Origin: Prorocentrum cordatum
Lineage: Eukaryota; Sar; Dinophyceae; Prorocentrales; Prorocentraceae
DNA: 64,000 nucleotides
Direction of reading: 5' to 3'
NCBI GenBank assembly: GCA_963575745.1
Contig: CAUYUJ010020604.1
Location: forward strand, 669,886-733,885
Shown here: piece after piece, positions 22,944 to 33,740 of the stretch
Layout of the letters: each line of letters opens with the position of its first letter
Numbering within the stretch: position 1 is the stretch's first letter
Program-made: the position numbers and the translations under genes
Notes under the pieces: generated by a model
What the model was told of the DNA's origin: nothing
The model's database searches: none
Seen by the model: only the letters and a program-made list of their open reading frames with translations

Positions 22944-23890
22944 CCCTTCGTGGCCACCGCTCGTTCGCGCCCTTGGTGGCCCCATATGCGTGCCCTTCGT
23001 GGCCCCGCTGTCGCCCCCTCGCTGCCCTTCGTGGCCCCGTTGTTGCCCTCAGTGGCCCCGTCCTTGCCCTCCGAGGCCCAACATATGTATTCCCTTCGTG
23101 GCCCCCGCTCGTTCTCGCCCGTTGTGGCCCCATGTGCATGCCCTTCGTCGCCCCGCTGTCGCCGTTTGTGGCCCCCTCACTGTCCTACGTGGCCCAGTTG
23201 ATACCCTCAGTGGCCCCATCGTTGCCTTCTGTGGCCCAGCATTATCTGCCCTTCGTGGCCCCGGCTCGTTCGCGCTCTTCGTGGCCCCATACGCATTCCC
23301 TTCGTGTCCCCGCTGTCGGCCTTCGTGGCCTACTCCGTGTTCGTGGCCATGCTGTCGTTGTCGCTTGCTCTCGCTTTCGCTCGTCGTCGCCGTCGTCGTC
23401 GCCGTCGTCGTCGACGTCGTCGTCGTCGTGGTCGGTCCCCTGTCCGTCCCTCTTGGGGTCGGGTCGACGGTCCGCGGCCGCCCCGCCGATCAGCACTGCC
23501 GCTGGCAAGGCCGAGCCGCCCCGCCGCTTGCCGGGGCCCGGCCTGCAGGGAAGAAAGGTATACCCCCCAAAAGGGGTTCGATCGAAGACGAAGAGGGCAG
23601 GTATGGGGGGTTGGGAAGTACGAGTTATTGGACACACGATCAGGTAAGGGCGAACAGTCTTAAAATGATTGTTGTTGTTGATGTTGATGTTGTTGTTGAT
23701 GTTGTTGTTGATGTTATAATATGGAGGCCAACAGCGCAGTTTGAGCTTAGTGACTTTCCCTGATACAAAACACGGTGCGGGCCCGGAGGGAAGCACTTCA
23801 ATGGACACAAACAATGGTCACCGGAAGGGGGGTCAGTAATACGCATTCATTATTGAATCGTGCGCGTTCAACAACACCAACAACAGCAAC
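22085..23890 (-). repeat. Dispersed element, copy 2 (inverted relative to copy 1), with terminal inverted repeats
   Basis: Read on the minus strand it reproduces copy 1: the CTTCCCTGCAGGCCGGGCC region at about 23545, the GGGCCACGAAGGGC array (22565-23340), and then the GAGAGCGCGAT units (22300-22560). The left end (22085-22245) and right end (23650-23890) are inverted repeats of each other. They share GTTTGAGC, GACTTTCCCTGA(T), a GGTGCG(G/A)GC block, GGGGGGTCA and a terminal GTTCAACAACA(C)CAACAA tract. An AT run lies at 22902-22938. The structure looks like a non-autonomous TIR element; no transposase frame is visible. Confidence 0.75.
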
Positions 23891-24392
23891 AACAACAACA
23901 GTAACAATACCGCAGCAACAATCCGCACCGCGGAGCCCCACTTCAGCCACGCATTCGGGGAAAGTGAATGGCCCTTCGGTTCTTCCGCTCTGACTTCCCA
24001 CTCCATGCTGGTAGCGCCCCCCCTAGGCCACCACCTGTCAAGGCTGCCTACGATCCGAATCTGTGCGATTCGATTCGTCCGCCGAGGCTGCGATTCCGAT
24101 TCGATCCGATCTGGCTTGGTTCGACGGCGTCGGCCAGGGCCAGCCGGGTCCAGGCGCGGCGACCCGACTTTGGTTCGATTCGGGGCGGTTTTCGCTGGCG
24201 ACCCGACCCGGTGCCGATATTCGACCCGATCCGTGTTGGGCCTGCCTTTCTGGCCGTCCTGCAGGCTGCGGGGTAGGCCAGTGGAGGGCGGCGGCGATGG
24301 CGGCGGCAGGCCTGGGCGCCTGGCGCGCGCTCGCCAGGAGGTCCAGGCAGTCCGGAGCCAGGCCCGGAGGGCAGCACATGATACAGTGGCTT
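23891..24392. other. Spacer with CGATTCGAT-rich tract
   Basis: No gene recognised. The 24050-24240 section is enriched in CGATTCGATCC-like words, as is 43005-43215. Confidence 0.4.
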
Positions 24393-24520
24393 GGCATCGC
24401 TCGGACGTGTGCATTTTTTCCTTCGGCGAGGACCATCGAAGAGCATCCTTGATCACTTGGCGAAACAACCACGCACGAAACCGAAAAAAAAGCACAGGGA
24501 ATGGACGTCCGAGCGATGCC
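24393..24520. repeat. MITE-like element with 16-bp terminal inverted repeats (copy 1)
   Basis: Left end GGCATCGCTCGGACGT and right end ACGTCCGAGCGATGCC are exact inverted repeats. The interior (GTGCATTTTTTC; GGCGAGGACCATCG; GATCACTTGGCGAA; GCACAGGGAATGG) matches the 58432-58561 copy. Confidence 0.8.
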
Positions 24521-24684
24521 CAGGTGAAGGCCAGTCCACGAGCAGCCTTCCTTCCACAAGAAGCCCAACCCCGAGAGACCCCGGGGCGTCCATGGATTTC
24601 TGTTGGGCGTGGGGGCGCCACGTTGTCCACGGCAAGACCGTCGAAACCCGAGAAACCCAGGGCACCCTGGAGGAAGCAGGGTGT

Positions 24685-25145
24685 TTCTTCCTCCTCCTCC
24701 TCCTCCTCCTCCTCCTCCTCCTCCTCCTCCTCCTCCTACCCATCCTCCCCCTCCTCCACCTCCTCCTCCTCCTCCTCCTCCTCCCCCTCCTCCTCCTCCT
24801 CCTCCTCCTCCTCCTCCTCCTCCTCCTCCTTCGGGGGCGCCCGAACCGCGTGGAGACCACCCCGCGTGGCGAGGGCGTGGGGGTTTTCGGGGTCACCGCA
24901 CGGTTTTTTGAGGGGGGGGGCTCGGGCCGTTCTCCGGGGGCGCCTCGGCACGAGCGCAGCGGGCACGGGAAGAACTGGAGGCGTAGGCCGTCGAGGAGGA
25001 GGAGGAGGAGGAGGAGGAGGAGGAGGAGGAGGAGGAGGAGGAGGAGGAGGAGGAGGAGGAGAGGGAGCAGGAGGAGGAGGAGGAGGAGAAGGAGGAGGAG
25101 GAGGAGGAAGAGGAGGGGGAGCAGGAGGTTCAGGAGGAGGAGGCG
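24685..25145. repeat. CCT array and mirrored AGG array
   Basis: CCT-rich at 24690-24832 and AGG-rich at 24990-25142, separated by 155 bp of unique sequence. The two arrays are reverse-complementary and could pair. The poly-Pro, poly-Leu, poly-Gly and poly-Arg frames are artefacts. Confidence 0.9.
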
Positions 25146-25194
25146 GATCGGGTAGGAAGAGTGTTCTTCCTCTGCTCTTCCTCCTCTGCTGGTC

Positions 25195-25350
25195 GCAGTT
25201 CCTGCCCATTTTGAACAAGACTCGCTGTCGGTGTTGCTGCAGGCGGTGTCCGTTCGAGACCAAGGGGCGCCTGCCCAACAGCGGCCGCTGTCGGTCGGTT
25301 TGGGACGGCGATTCGTTGTTGGGCATCGTGCCCACGTTTTCCTCAGGCAG
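25195..25350. repeat. Dispersed repeat copy (CATTTTGAACAAGACTCGCTG type)
   Basis: Shared with 52750-52890 and, more decayed, with 41710-41775 plus 41960-42050. Common blocks are CATTTTGAACA(A/G)GACTC, CGCCTGCCCAACAGC and GTTG(T/C)TGGGCA(T/C)(C/T)GTGCCC. Confidence 0.7.
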
Positions 25351-25966
25351 TCTGGGCCCAGGTTCAGAGGGCAACGCGTGACATGTTCTTGATCACAAAG
25401 CGGATCGGGCGTCGCTTGACAGTTCCGATTCTCAGTCACATTTGAGGAGGATGTGGAGTCGGTCTCGAGGAAGCCTCCAGTCTGGAGACGTCTGGAGGGC
25501 ATTCGGAGATCGAACTCGGCCAACTCAGAGTCCATCGGTGCCTCGAGTTGGTGGGATGTTCTCTCCCTCAGCCGTCCTTCCCCTGGGGGGGGGCGCCCTT
25601 GGCCGTTATCCACATGTGGGCCATCTCCTGAACACTCAGCCTGCCAGATAGAGAGAGGGCTGACTATCAGGGCGGCGTCGGTGTTCGAGCACGCATCATC
25701 TGGGCGAGTTCTCACACTGTCTAGGCGTTTTTGTTTGCTTTCAGCGCGGGCACATTTCCAGCCGCTCCGTGTTTGAAGGTCAAATCACATTTTCTCACTG
25801 TTCAATTTTTTCCCCAGGGTTTTTGTCATTCGCCATACCCGAAGATGAGGGTCCTGTCATTCCTCATTACCTAGGGTGGGGTCTTGTTCTGTAATCAGAT
25901 CTCCGCGTCGAGTAATTATTGTGCCCCGGAAGGCGTAGACTCCAGGTCCCCCGCGCGGTGTCCACC

Positions 25967-26142
25967 ATGGACGCGCCAACGAAGGAGGTGGAGGAATTCA
26001 ATTACAAGATAGACCTTGAGGGTTTGGTGAGCCTCTGCAAGCGAAGGGGGTTCATATTTCAGAGTGGCGAGATCTACGGTGGCTACGCTGGTTTCTTCGA
26101 CTACGGTCCGTTGGGCGTGGAGCTGAAGAACAACCTTAAAAG
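25967..26142 (+). CDS. Glycyl-tRNA synthetase, exon 1
   Basis: Encodes residues 1-58 and two bases of codon 59. The ATG at 25967 lies in a Kozak-like context (TCCACCATGG). The peptide includes [17 protein letters not shown] and [15 protein letters not shown], the N-terminal catalytic-core motifs of bacterial-type homodimeric (alpha2) GlyRS such as that of Thermus. No organelle-targeting extension is visible before the core, so either this is a cytosolic enzyme or an upstream targeting exon is missed. It ligates glycine to tRNA-Gly. Confidence 0.88.
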
Positions 26143-26333
26143 GTTCCAATTCAAAGAAATATCCTTGTGGAGAGATCAGCCTTTCCAGTTTCTGGCATAT
26201 TCCGTTGGAGGTAGGCGTGCGTCCGCTTCAGATGCCTCCAGTTACCCGTGTAATGCGGGAGATTCCTCCCGCCATCCCCCCGCGCCCAGGATTTGGAAAG
26301 GACCTCCAGTAATGCATGTCAGTCAGTCTGCAG
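26143..26333 (+). other. Intron of the glycyl-tRNA synthetase gene (GT-AG)
   Basis: Inferred from protein continuity. Splicing AAAAG|GTTCC to TCTGCAG|GTGCTGG gives the uninterrupted peptide [18 protein letters not shown], which matches the family (NNLKxxWW...). Length 191 bp. Reading through would insert unrelated residues and a frame change. Confidence 0.85.
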
Positions 26334-27714
26334 GTGCTGGTGGCAGAGAATGGTCTACGGGCGCGACAATGTCGTCGGGCTCGACAGTTCCATCATCACC
26401 AATCCTAAGGTGCACCAGGCATCTGGCCATGTGGCCAATTTCTCTGACCCCATGGTGGACTGCACCAAGAGCAAGCAGAGGTTCCGTGCAGATCAACTGA
26501 TGTGGGCGAGAGTGGAGTTGGAAGACGGCACCCTGTTGGGTTGCGTCTCGGCGGTCGAGGACGGCGACACCAAGGCCAAGTTGGAGAAGGCGGCGAAGAA
26601 ACTCATGAAGAAAAGTGGGTCGGACGCGGCGCTGAAGCCGCTGGAGATGAAGGACATGACAGAGGCCACAGAGGAGGATGTGCCGCTGGTGCCGTCGCCC
26701 GCCACAGGCGAGCCCGGCTCTCTGACCGGGGCGCGGGCGTTCAACCTTATGTTTCAGACCCAGGTGGGCCCCTACGCAGACTCTGGCTCCACCAGTTACT
26801 TGAGGCCAGAGACTGCGCAGGGCATCTTCTCCAATTATAAGAACGTGGCCACCGTCTCGCGTATGAAAATCCCGTTCGGCATTGCGCAGATCGGGAAGGC
26901 GTTCCGCAACGAAATCACCCCACGGCAGTTCCTGTTTCGATCCAGGGAGTTCGAGCAGATGGAGATTGAGTACTTCATCGACGAAGAGGCGGATTTCGCT
27001 GCCGAGCAGGAGGCCTGGCTGCAGGAGATGTGGGACTTCCTCAAGGGTGTTGGGCTCGACGAGCGGCTGATGGAGCGAGAGGTGCACGTCGGAGACAAGC
27101 TCGCCCATTACGCCCGCGCTTGCACCGACATCACCTTTCGGTACCCTTTCGGTAGCTCGGAGCTTCTCGGTGTGGCTGCTCGGGGCTGTTACGACCTGAC
27201 TCAGCACGCAAACGCCAGCAAGCAGAAAATGGAGTACCAGGTCCCTCCCCCCGACAAGAAGCGCCAGTTTGTGCCGCACGTCATCGAGCCCTCCCTGGGC
27301 GTTGACCGGCTCTTCCTCGCGCTGCTCTGTAGCGCCTACGACGAGGACGAGGTGGACGGGGAGAAGCGGTCGTTGCTTCGGTTTGCGCCGTGCGTGGCGC
27401 CGATCACGTGCGCCATCTTCCCTCTGATGAAGAAGCCACCAGAGCTAGTCCAGAAGGCCCAGGAACTGGCCGCGAAGCTCCGCCGCAAGGGCTACAACGT
27501 CGTCTACGACGACGCGGGCTCCATTGGCAAACGCTACCGGCGCATGGATGAGGTCGGCACGCCCTTCTGCTGCACCGTGGACTTCGACACGCTCGAGGAC
27601 GATACCGTAACTCTCCGGAGGCGGGACGACCCTTTGGCGGTTGTCCGGCATCGCCGAGACGAGATACCAGGCATCTTGGACGTCGAGTGTGAGGTTCCCA
27701 TGCCTCCCATCTAG
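26334..27714 (+). CDS. Glycyl-tRNA synthetase, exon 2 (bacterial-type, alpha2)
   Basis: Completes a 518-residue class II aminoacyl-tRNA synthetase, close to the roughly 506 residues of the Thermus enzyme. Visible features are motif 1 around [13 protein letters not shown], the [11 protein letters not shown] glycine/ATP-site motif, motif 2 [20 protein letters not shown] (F249 onward) and motif 3 [14 protein letters not shown] (G381-R384). The C-terminal anticodon-binding domain runs from about residue 418 ([12 protein letters not shown]) to [19 protein letters not shown]. All class II signature residues seen are intact, so it should be functional. This type is bacterial or organellar in affinity, unlike the longer eukaryotic cytosolic GlyRS with a WHEP domain. 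No neighbour shares a pathway. Only one intron is present, few for a dinoflagellate gene. Confidence 0.92.
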
Positions 27715-29440
27715 GGCACCGCGACATTTTCGGGCATCGCATGATTTTCGGTTCGCCTTTTCTGCCCCACGTCACTTGCTCCACCAATGGCTGCAAATCC
27801 GCAAAAATCGGCATATCAAGGAAGATGGTCCCAGTCGCAATATGTTTTAGAATGTTGTTCGCAAACATGCCGCGTCCAAAATCATACGTCTGCGCGTCGA
27901 TATGCGAGGGTTACCCACCCATTCCAACCTTCACGCATCACCAACGTAACTTCTTAGTAAGGACATTATGGCGACCAGCGACGGCGCGATCTGATTCTGA
28001 TTGGACGATGCATCCCAGGTTCTAGATTTTAGAAGCCCCTTGAGGTGCGAGTCGCATCGTATTGTGTCGGAGAGGAGGCAATGCGGCAGGATGTCAGGAC
28101 TAGTTCATGGGGTGAGGCAAGAGCTGCAACGCCTGTGCCTTGAAAAACGAAGGACCGTGCAGCGCCCGCATCTACAGGTGAGCTCGCTGGCCATGCCAGA
28201 ACGATCGGTCCAGCTTCCTCGCGCTTGGATAAGGGAATCATTGGGGAAAGCGGTGTCCCGAATGATGGATGAATCGAGTAGGGGATCGACTACTGGATTG
28301 ATTTACCCCAAACTTGGTTCGTTTGTCGAATGGGCAAGCCAGACGTATATGTTCGTACATCTACAGAGAATCCAACATGCTTGTCGCAGATTCGACGCAG
28401 ATTCGACGAAAAATGGATTCGGTTGTAAATCAACTCTGTAGTCGATTTCCCTACTCGAATGCAGTTGCTGAATGCAGTTGGTTCATGGTCGGCGACCAGA
28501 GGCACAGGACACTCGTTGGCGTTGCTGCTTCCGGCGCTGCGGCGACTCACATGTTCGGCTCATCACGGAGTGGTCCTGAGGAGGGCCTGCGAGGTCCGCA
28601 GCACCGGGGGAGAGGGCGTTCGCAGTTGCACAGTCAAGGATCATTGGCAACCCATGAGACTTCGAGGATGGCGAGCACAGCTGGCATGCTTTACCCCCGC
28701 CCCTTCGCACGCGATTGCGAATCTGTTTCCAGCTGGAACTACTCTTGGGTCGTCCTCTCGCTTTTCGAACCGATCATTGTGATGGGGGCTTCTGGGTTTG
28801 CTGGTGGCAGCAGAGGACGCGCGTCCTTTCTATGCCGTGTTAAAGGGACTCTTCGCATGACTCGTTGTCTCCCAGTGGCTTCATCTCCCCCGCTCGTGCT
28901 CATGTCACCCTTGGTTTGGGAGCTGTGGTCCTCTACTCGGAGATACCCGAGTCGACGCCCATAGGAGCCATCGCCCACACCCTCGTCACCCTGGCGCTGT
29001 AGACTCACGAGCATCATGGCTCTGGTTTCTCGCGCCAGCGCTCCGGTTTTTCAGGCTGACGCTGCAGACCTTGTACGCTTTCGTTTGCTGACTGTTGATG
29101 CTTCGCGTATCCCCACCAGCTGCAGTCCACCCCCCCGGCGCAGCTCAGCCCCGGCGCGGCTGCTTCCCTCGGCGGTAGGGCTTGCCTGTTCGGCGCGCGC
29201 GCCGGCAATTAGGTTGCTCGTAGCCCGAGCTAACTCTGCTGACACCGTCGGCGCCTTCGCCCGCGGCCGCGACGACAAACAAATCCCCACCAGCCCATCC
29301 AGAAGCGATGCCCAGGCGAGTTGCCTTGATCAGATATGTGTAACAGCAAGCAGCGAAACAAAGAGGCGGGACAGCCCAGGACCAGCCTGAACAAACCCAG
29401 GAGTCAACCATAACCATAAATGGTTTCTCCAATGTTTCGA
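27715..29440. other. 3' flank of GlyRS and unassigned spacer
   Basis: No gene, RNA or strong repeat recognised. Composition is near the regional mean and frames are short and unconvincing. Confidence 0.5.
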
Positions 29441-29449
29441 TCTGTGAGC

Positions 29450-29885
29450 CTCTTGGAAGATCTTTGGGCCGTCTCTCGGCCTTCTGCGAGCCTTTCGGGA
29501 GGCATTTGAGGCTATCTTGTGGCCCTTCTGGGGCACTCTTGGGACCATCTTGGGCGACATCGATCAACAAAAAGGGGGCCCAGTTAATGTGCCCTCCGCA
29601 GTCAACAACGCCTCTTGGGGCCCTCTTGTTACGCTCTGGGGGTGTCTTGGGTCTTGGGGCCGTTTTAGCGCCCTTATGCCCCCCCTCTCTCTCTCTTGGG
29701 CTATCTTAGAGCCATGTTGAGGCCGCGAAGCCCATCCGAAGCGAAAAGACAAGAAGACCCACATCATTCAACCATTCTAATGCTGTGGTGGTTCGAGCAT
29801 CTCGGGGGCGTCTTTGAGAGGCTCCAGGGCCAGTTTGAGCCGCCCTGGGGCCTCTTGGAGGCATGCTGGACGCCATCTTGAACAC
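29450..29885 (+). repeat. CTTGGGGCC-type degenerate repeat block
   Basis: Degenerate units such as CATCTTGGG, CCTCTTGGGGCCCTCTTG and GTCTTGGGGCCGTTTTAG, the same type as 6590-7170. Confidence 0.65.
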
Positions 29886-30275
29886 TATTGGATTATCGAA
29901 GACGCCTACGGCGAATCACCGCCGCCCCCTGCCTTTGTGGAAGCGCCTGTGGCCGAACGTTGAGGCCAGACCTGCCAAGCTATCGGACCATTCCACCGCG
30001 CCCTCCAGACCCGCCGCCGCCTGTCTCAGGCGGGCGGCCGCGCGCCCCGTGGCGGGCCCCGACGAGCTGCTCGCCGCGAGCGCCGTCGTCCCCGTTGGTC
30101 ACCCAAAGGGAGGTGACTGCGCCCCTCTCTTCCAAGGGACCATTCGGGGCTGGGGAACGACCGGCGCCGACAGGCAGCTGCCGTTGCCGCCGTCCTGGAT
30201 TGCCTTTGGCACGCCAGTCTGGACGGACGCGGGCCCCCCGTCATGAGCCGAGTGAGGCCCGCGCGGGCAGGCCCC

Positions 30276-30432
30276 GGAGCTGCTGGGGGGCCGCGCGCGA
30301 ACCCTACCCCTACCCCCCCACGACTTCGGATCGGGGGAGGGCGGGGCTCACTTCGCTCTCCCTCCCCCGTCAGAAGCCGTGGGGGGTAGGGGTAGGGACC
30401 GCATGTGGCCCCCCAGCTGCGGCGCGCGTTCG
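30276..30432. repeat. Fold-back element of about 155 bp
   Basis: Two arms pair with short mismatches: AGCTGCTGGGGGGCCGCG with the reverse of CATGTGGCCCCCCAGCTG, CCCTACCCCTACCCCCCCAC with GTGGGGGGTAGGGGTAGGG, and GGGGGAGGG with CCCTCCCCC near the tip. It ends in CCCCCCA with GCTGC on both outer sides, a possible 5-bp target duplication. Confidence 0.75.
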
Positions 30433-30559
30433 CGCGCGCGGCTCTGGCGGAGACTCACGCGCGCCTTTTCCCGTCGACCCGGCGCCGCGAGTCGTCGCCG
30501 GCGTTCGCGTCCCTCCGCGGGGGGGCGGGCCCCCGGGAGCCTCTCGATTGGCGCGCCCT

Positions 30560-30790
30560 CGAGGCGGCGGAGGCCTCGGCGCGGTCGTGGCCTTCGCGAC
30601 CGCGCGCGAGGACGTCGCCGTCATCTCGGGGATCCAGTGCGACGGGCGCGGGGCGCGTCTGCCTCCGTTCTACGCCTCCGGGCGCGAGTGGGCCGCGGGC
30701 GGCGCGTGCATCCGCGCGTCGGCCCAGCAGCGTGCCGGCTTCGCAGTGGGCCCGATTATGCGGCGCGCGCGACCTCGGCGTCTTGTGCCG
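30560..30790 (+). CDS. Possible exon of unknown protein (low confidence)
   Basis: One frame reads a protein-like, non-repetitive stretch including VVAFATAREDVAVISGIQCD and YASGREWAAGGACIRASAQQ, in contrast with the Arg/Pro-rich flanks. No splice sites or family can be fixed, and GC is very high, so an open frame by chance is possible. Confidence 0.28.
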
Positions 30791-30799
30791 CCGACGCCG

Positions 30800-31990
30800 C
30801 CGCCGCTTCGGCGGCCGGCGCCCCCGCTGCTTCGTCTGTTCTGCCCGCCCTTTCTGCCTTTGCTCGCGCGCGCTCTGCGCGCTTCGCTGCCGCTATAGCG
30901 ACCGCCAGGTCGTTGCTCTTCGCGTGGTTGGCCCCTTCTGCGCGAGCAGCTCAGACTGCGACCGCCCGCCAGAACCTTGTCACTGCGCAAGAGCCTTGAG
31001 CCTGGGCACGACTGCCGGTGACCCCCGGCGCCCAGGAGATCTTTCTCTCTTGGGCGGCGCCGCTCGTCCCGCGCGCGCGGGGGCCCGCCCACTCCGGGCC
31101 CCCCTCGCGCGCGTCAGCCGCGGCCTCCGCCTGGGCGTCGATCGCGCGGGAGATCGCTTTCTCTTCTTCCCCCTCTTACGCACGTTCCCCGGTGCTCTGC
31201 AGCATCTCGGCCCCCCACCCTTTCTCCCCCCCCTTCCTCTTCCGAGGCCAGCCGCACTGGTGCCGGTGGCCCTCGTCGGCACCCGGCTCCTTCCCTCCTG
31301 GGCGGCGCCGCTCGGCCCGCGCGCGCGCTCGGGGGCCCGCCCCGGCCCCCCCTCGCGCGAATCGGCCCGGGCCTCCATGCGAGCACCGACCGCTAGCGCG
31401 GAAGCGGGATAGGACTTACCAATGCGGAACACGAATCAAATGCCCCACGGGAGCGCCACGAGCTGTATCTCTCACCCCCGCCACTCCTCCATGCACGTGG
31501 CGTCTGGAACTCAGCGTAGGCAGAGGTCGCCATCGGATGAAATATCGTTCAAAAACCAACACAGGCGTCAGCAGCGCGACGTGCGCGAGGCACACCACGC
31601 ATGCCAGGAGCGCTGCGCGCGTCAATTGCGACACGTCCACCATTGGCCTCAGCGTGCCAGGCGCGGTTGGTGCGCCCGATGCGCCATGTGTTCCACGTGC
31701 ACCACGCGCGCCACTTGGACGGGCCGCGACATGTGCGCCAGTTACGCGCACAGGATTGGTCCAGTGCCGGTGCGCTAATGCACGTGGCAGCACTTATTTG
31801 GCACGATGCCGACACCCCGTCCGTTCGTGCTACACAAGCAAAACGAAGGACCCGACCAGATGCAGCTGCGAGTACCGCGAGACAGGTGTAAACTAATGGA
31901 AAGGGCTCGCAAACGGACTAAAGCTTGCGTGAGAAGGACGGAACGACGTTGATAATGGAATCGCAGGGATCGGCCGTAATGGTTTGCTGA
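30800..31990. other. Very GC-rich unassigned region
   Basis: Long open frames in several phases reflect GC content above 70 percent up to about 31400 (Arg/Ala/Pro-rich). An internal similarity (CTTGGGCGGCGCCGCTCGTC / CCTGGGCGGCGCCGCTCGGC with GGGGGCCCGCCC) at about 31050-31100 and 31297-31345 suggests a local duplication. No gene supported. Confidence 0.45.
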
Positions 31991-31994
31991 ACCC

Positions 31995-32635
31995 GCACGG
32001 TAGATATGGGTTTCTATCGGCGCTGCCGTGGGGAACAGCAGCCGGCGGCGCCTTCGGTGGAGTTCCCTGTACGGCCACGAAAACTTTGCCGAAATTAGCG
32101 CGGACGCGAATGCGACTCCTGCCACTAGGGCCTTCGTTGGAGTTCCCTGTGGGACCACGAAGCGTGTGAGGGATGCGCCGAAATTGGCGCGGTCTCGCAT
32201 GCGATTCCTGCCGTTGGAGCTGTCGGTGGAGTTCCCATGTGGCCACGAAGCTTGTGAGTGGTATATCCAAATAGGTGTTGTCATGCATGTGAGTCCTGCC
32301 TCTCGTGCCAGAGCTCCCGGTGGGGCCACGAGAAGTGCGAGGGGTGTGCCGAAATTCGCGCGGTCACGCATGCAATTCCTGCCACCAGGGCCTTCGGTGG
32401 AGTTCCTGATGGGGCCACGAATCGTGTGAGAGGGGCGCGCCGAAATGCGAGCGGTCACGCATGCGATTACTCTGGCCACTGGGACCTTCGGTGGAGCTCC
32501 CATATGTGGCCACCGAGCGTTTGAGGGGTGTGTCGACATGGTGCAGAGAAGACATGCGAGCGCTGGCACCGAGACCTTCGGTGGAGGTCCCTTTTGGACC
32601 GCGAAACGTGTGAGAGGTCTGCCACAATGGTGATG
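31995..32635 (+). repeat. Tandem repeat, about 90-bp unit
   Basis: About seven degenerate units of the form CCTTCGGTGGAGTTCCC, GGCCACGAA(G)CGTGTGAG, GTGCGCCGAAATT(G)GCGCG, GCATGCGATTCCTGCC. The same family forms the end of the window (63060-64000). Confidence 0.9.
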
Positions 32636-32639
32636 ACGA

Positions 32640-32696
32640 CAAGAATGATGCTGACAAGGGTGGCTATGATGACGACAATGATGATGATGCTGATGC

Positions 32697-32746
<50 letters not shown>

Positions 32747-33608
32747 GTGGTGATGTTGATGCTGATGCTGATGCTGATGAAAATGGTGGTGGTGCTGATG
32801 AGGTTACTGCTGATGAGTGTGATTGTAACGACGTTGATGGCGATGATGATGCTGATGCTGATGATGGTGGTGATGATGATGATGTCGATGTTGACGACGC
32901 TGGTGATGATGATGGTGATGACGACGACGACGGTGATGATGATGACGATGATGATGGTGATGGCGATGACGATGATGATGACGGCGACGATGATGATGAT
33001 GATAATGATGATGGTGGCAGTGATGATGATAATGATGATATTATGAATGGTCAGGATGATAATGATACTAACAATGATGACGATGATGATGATGGTGATG
33101 GTGGTGATGATGATACTGACGTTGGGAATGGTCATGGACATGGTGTTCGTGGTGATGATGGTGGTGGCGCTGATTACGCTGATGATGATCAACAACATGA
33201 TGATGCCGATGATGACGATGATGATGATGATGATGATGATGCTGATGGTGATGATGATGATGATGGCGACGGTGGTGGTGGTGCTGATGGTGAAGGTGAT
33301 GGCGAAGGTGATGGTGATGATGATGATGCTGATGGTGATGATGCTGATGGTGGATGTGACGCTGATACCCACAATGATGATGGCATTGATGATGATGGTA
33401 ACAATTGTGATGATGATGTTGATGGTGATGGTGATGATGATGCGTATGCTGCTGATGATGATGTTGATGATGATGATGATGATGATGATGATGCTGATGC
33501 TGATGCTGATGATGATGCTGCTGATGATGATAATGCTGATGCTGATGCTGATGATGATGTTGATGATGATGATGATGGTGGTGGTGATGCTGATGATGAT
33601 GATGATGC

Positions 33609-33658
<50 letters not shown>

Positions 33659-33740
33659 TGAGTGTGGTGGTGGTGGTGGTGGTGGTGGTGGTGGTGGTGG
33701 TGGTGGTGGTGGTGGTGGTGGTGGGTGGTGGTGATGCGCG
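32640..33740 (+). repeat. 1.1-kb GAT array ending in GTG array
   Basis: GAT-rich to about 33657, then pure GTG/GGT at about 33663-33735. Poly-Asp, poly-Met and poly-Ile frames are artefacts. Confidence 0.97.

Noticed and set aside
30300-30415. Telomere-like CCCTACCCC repeats
   Set aside because: Only two or three units per arm, in both orientations, explained by the fold-back element.
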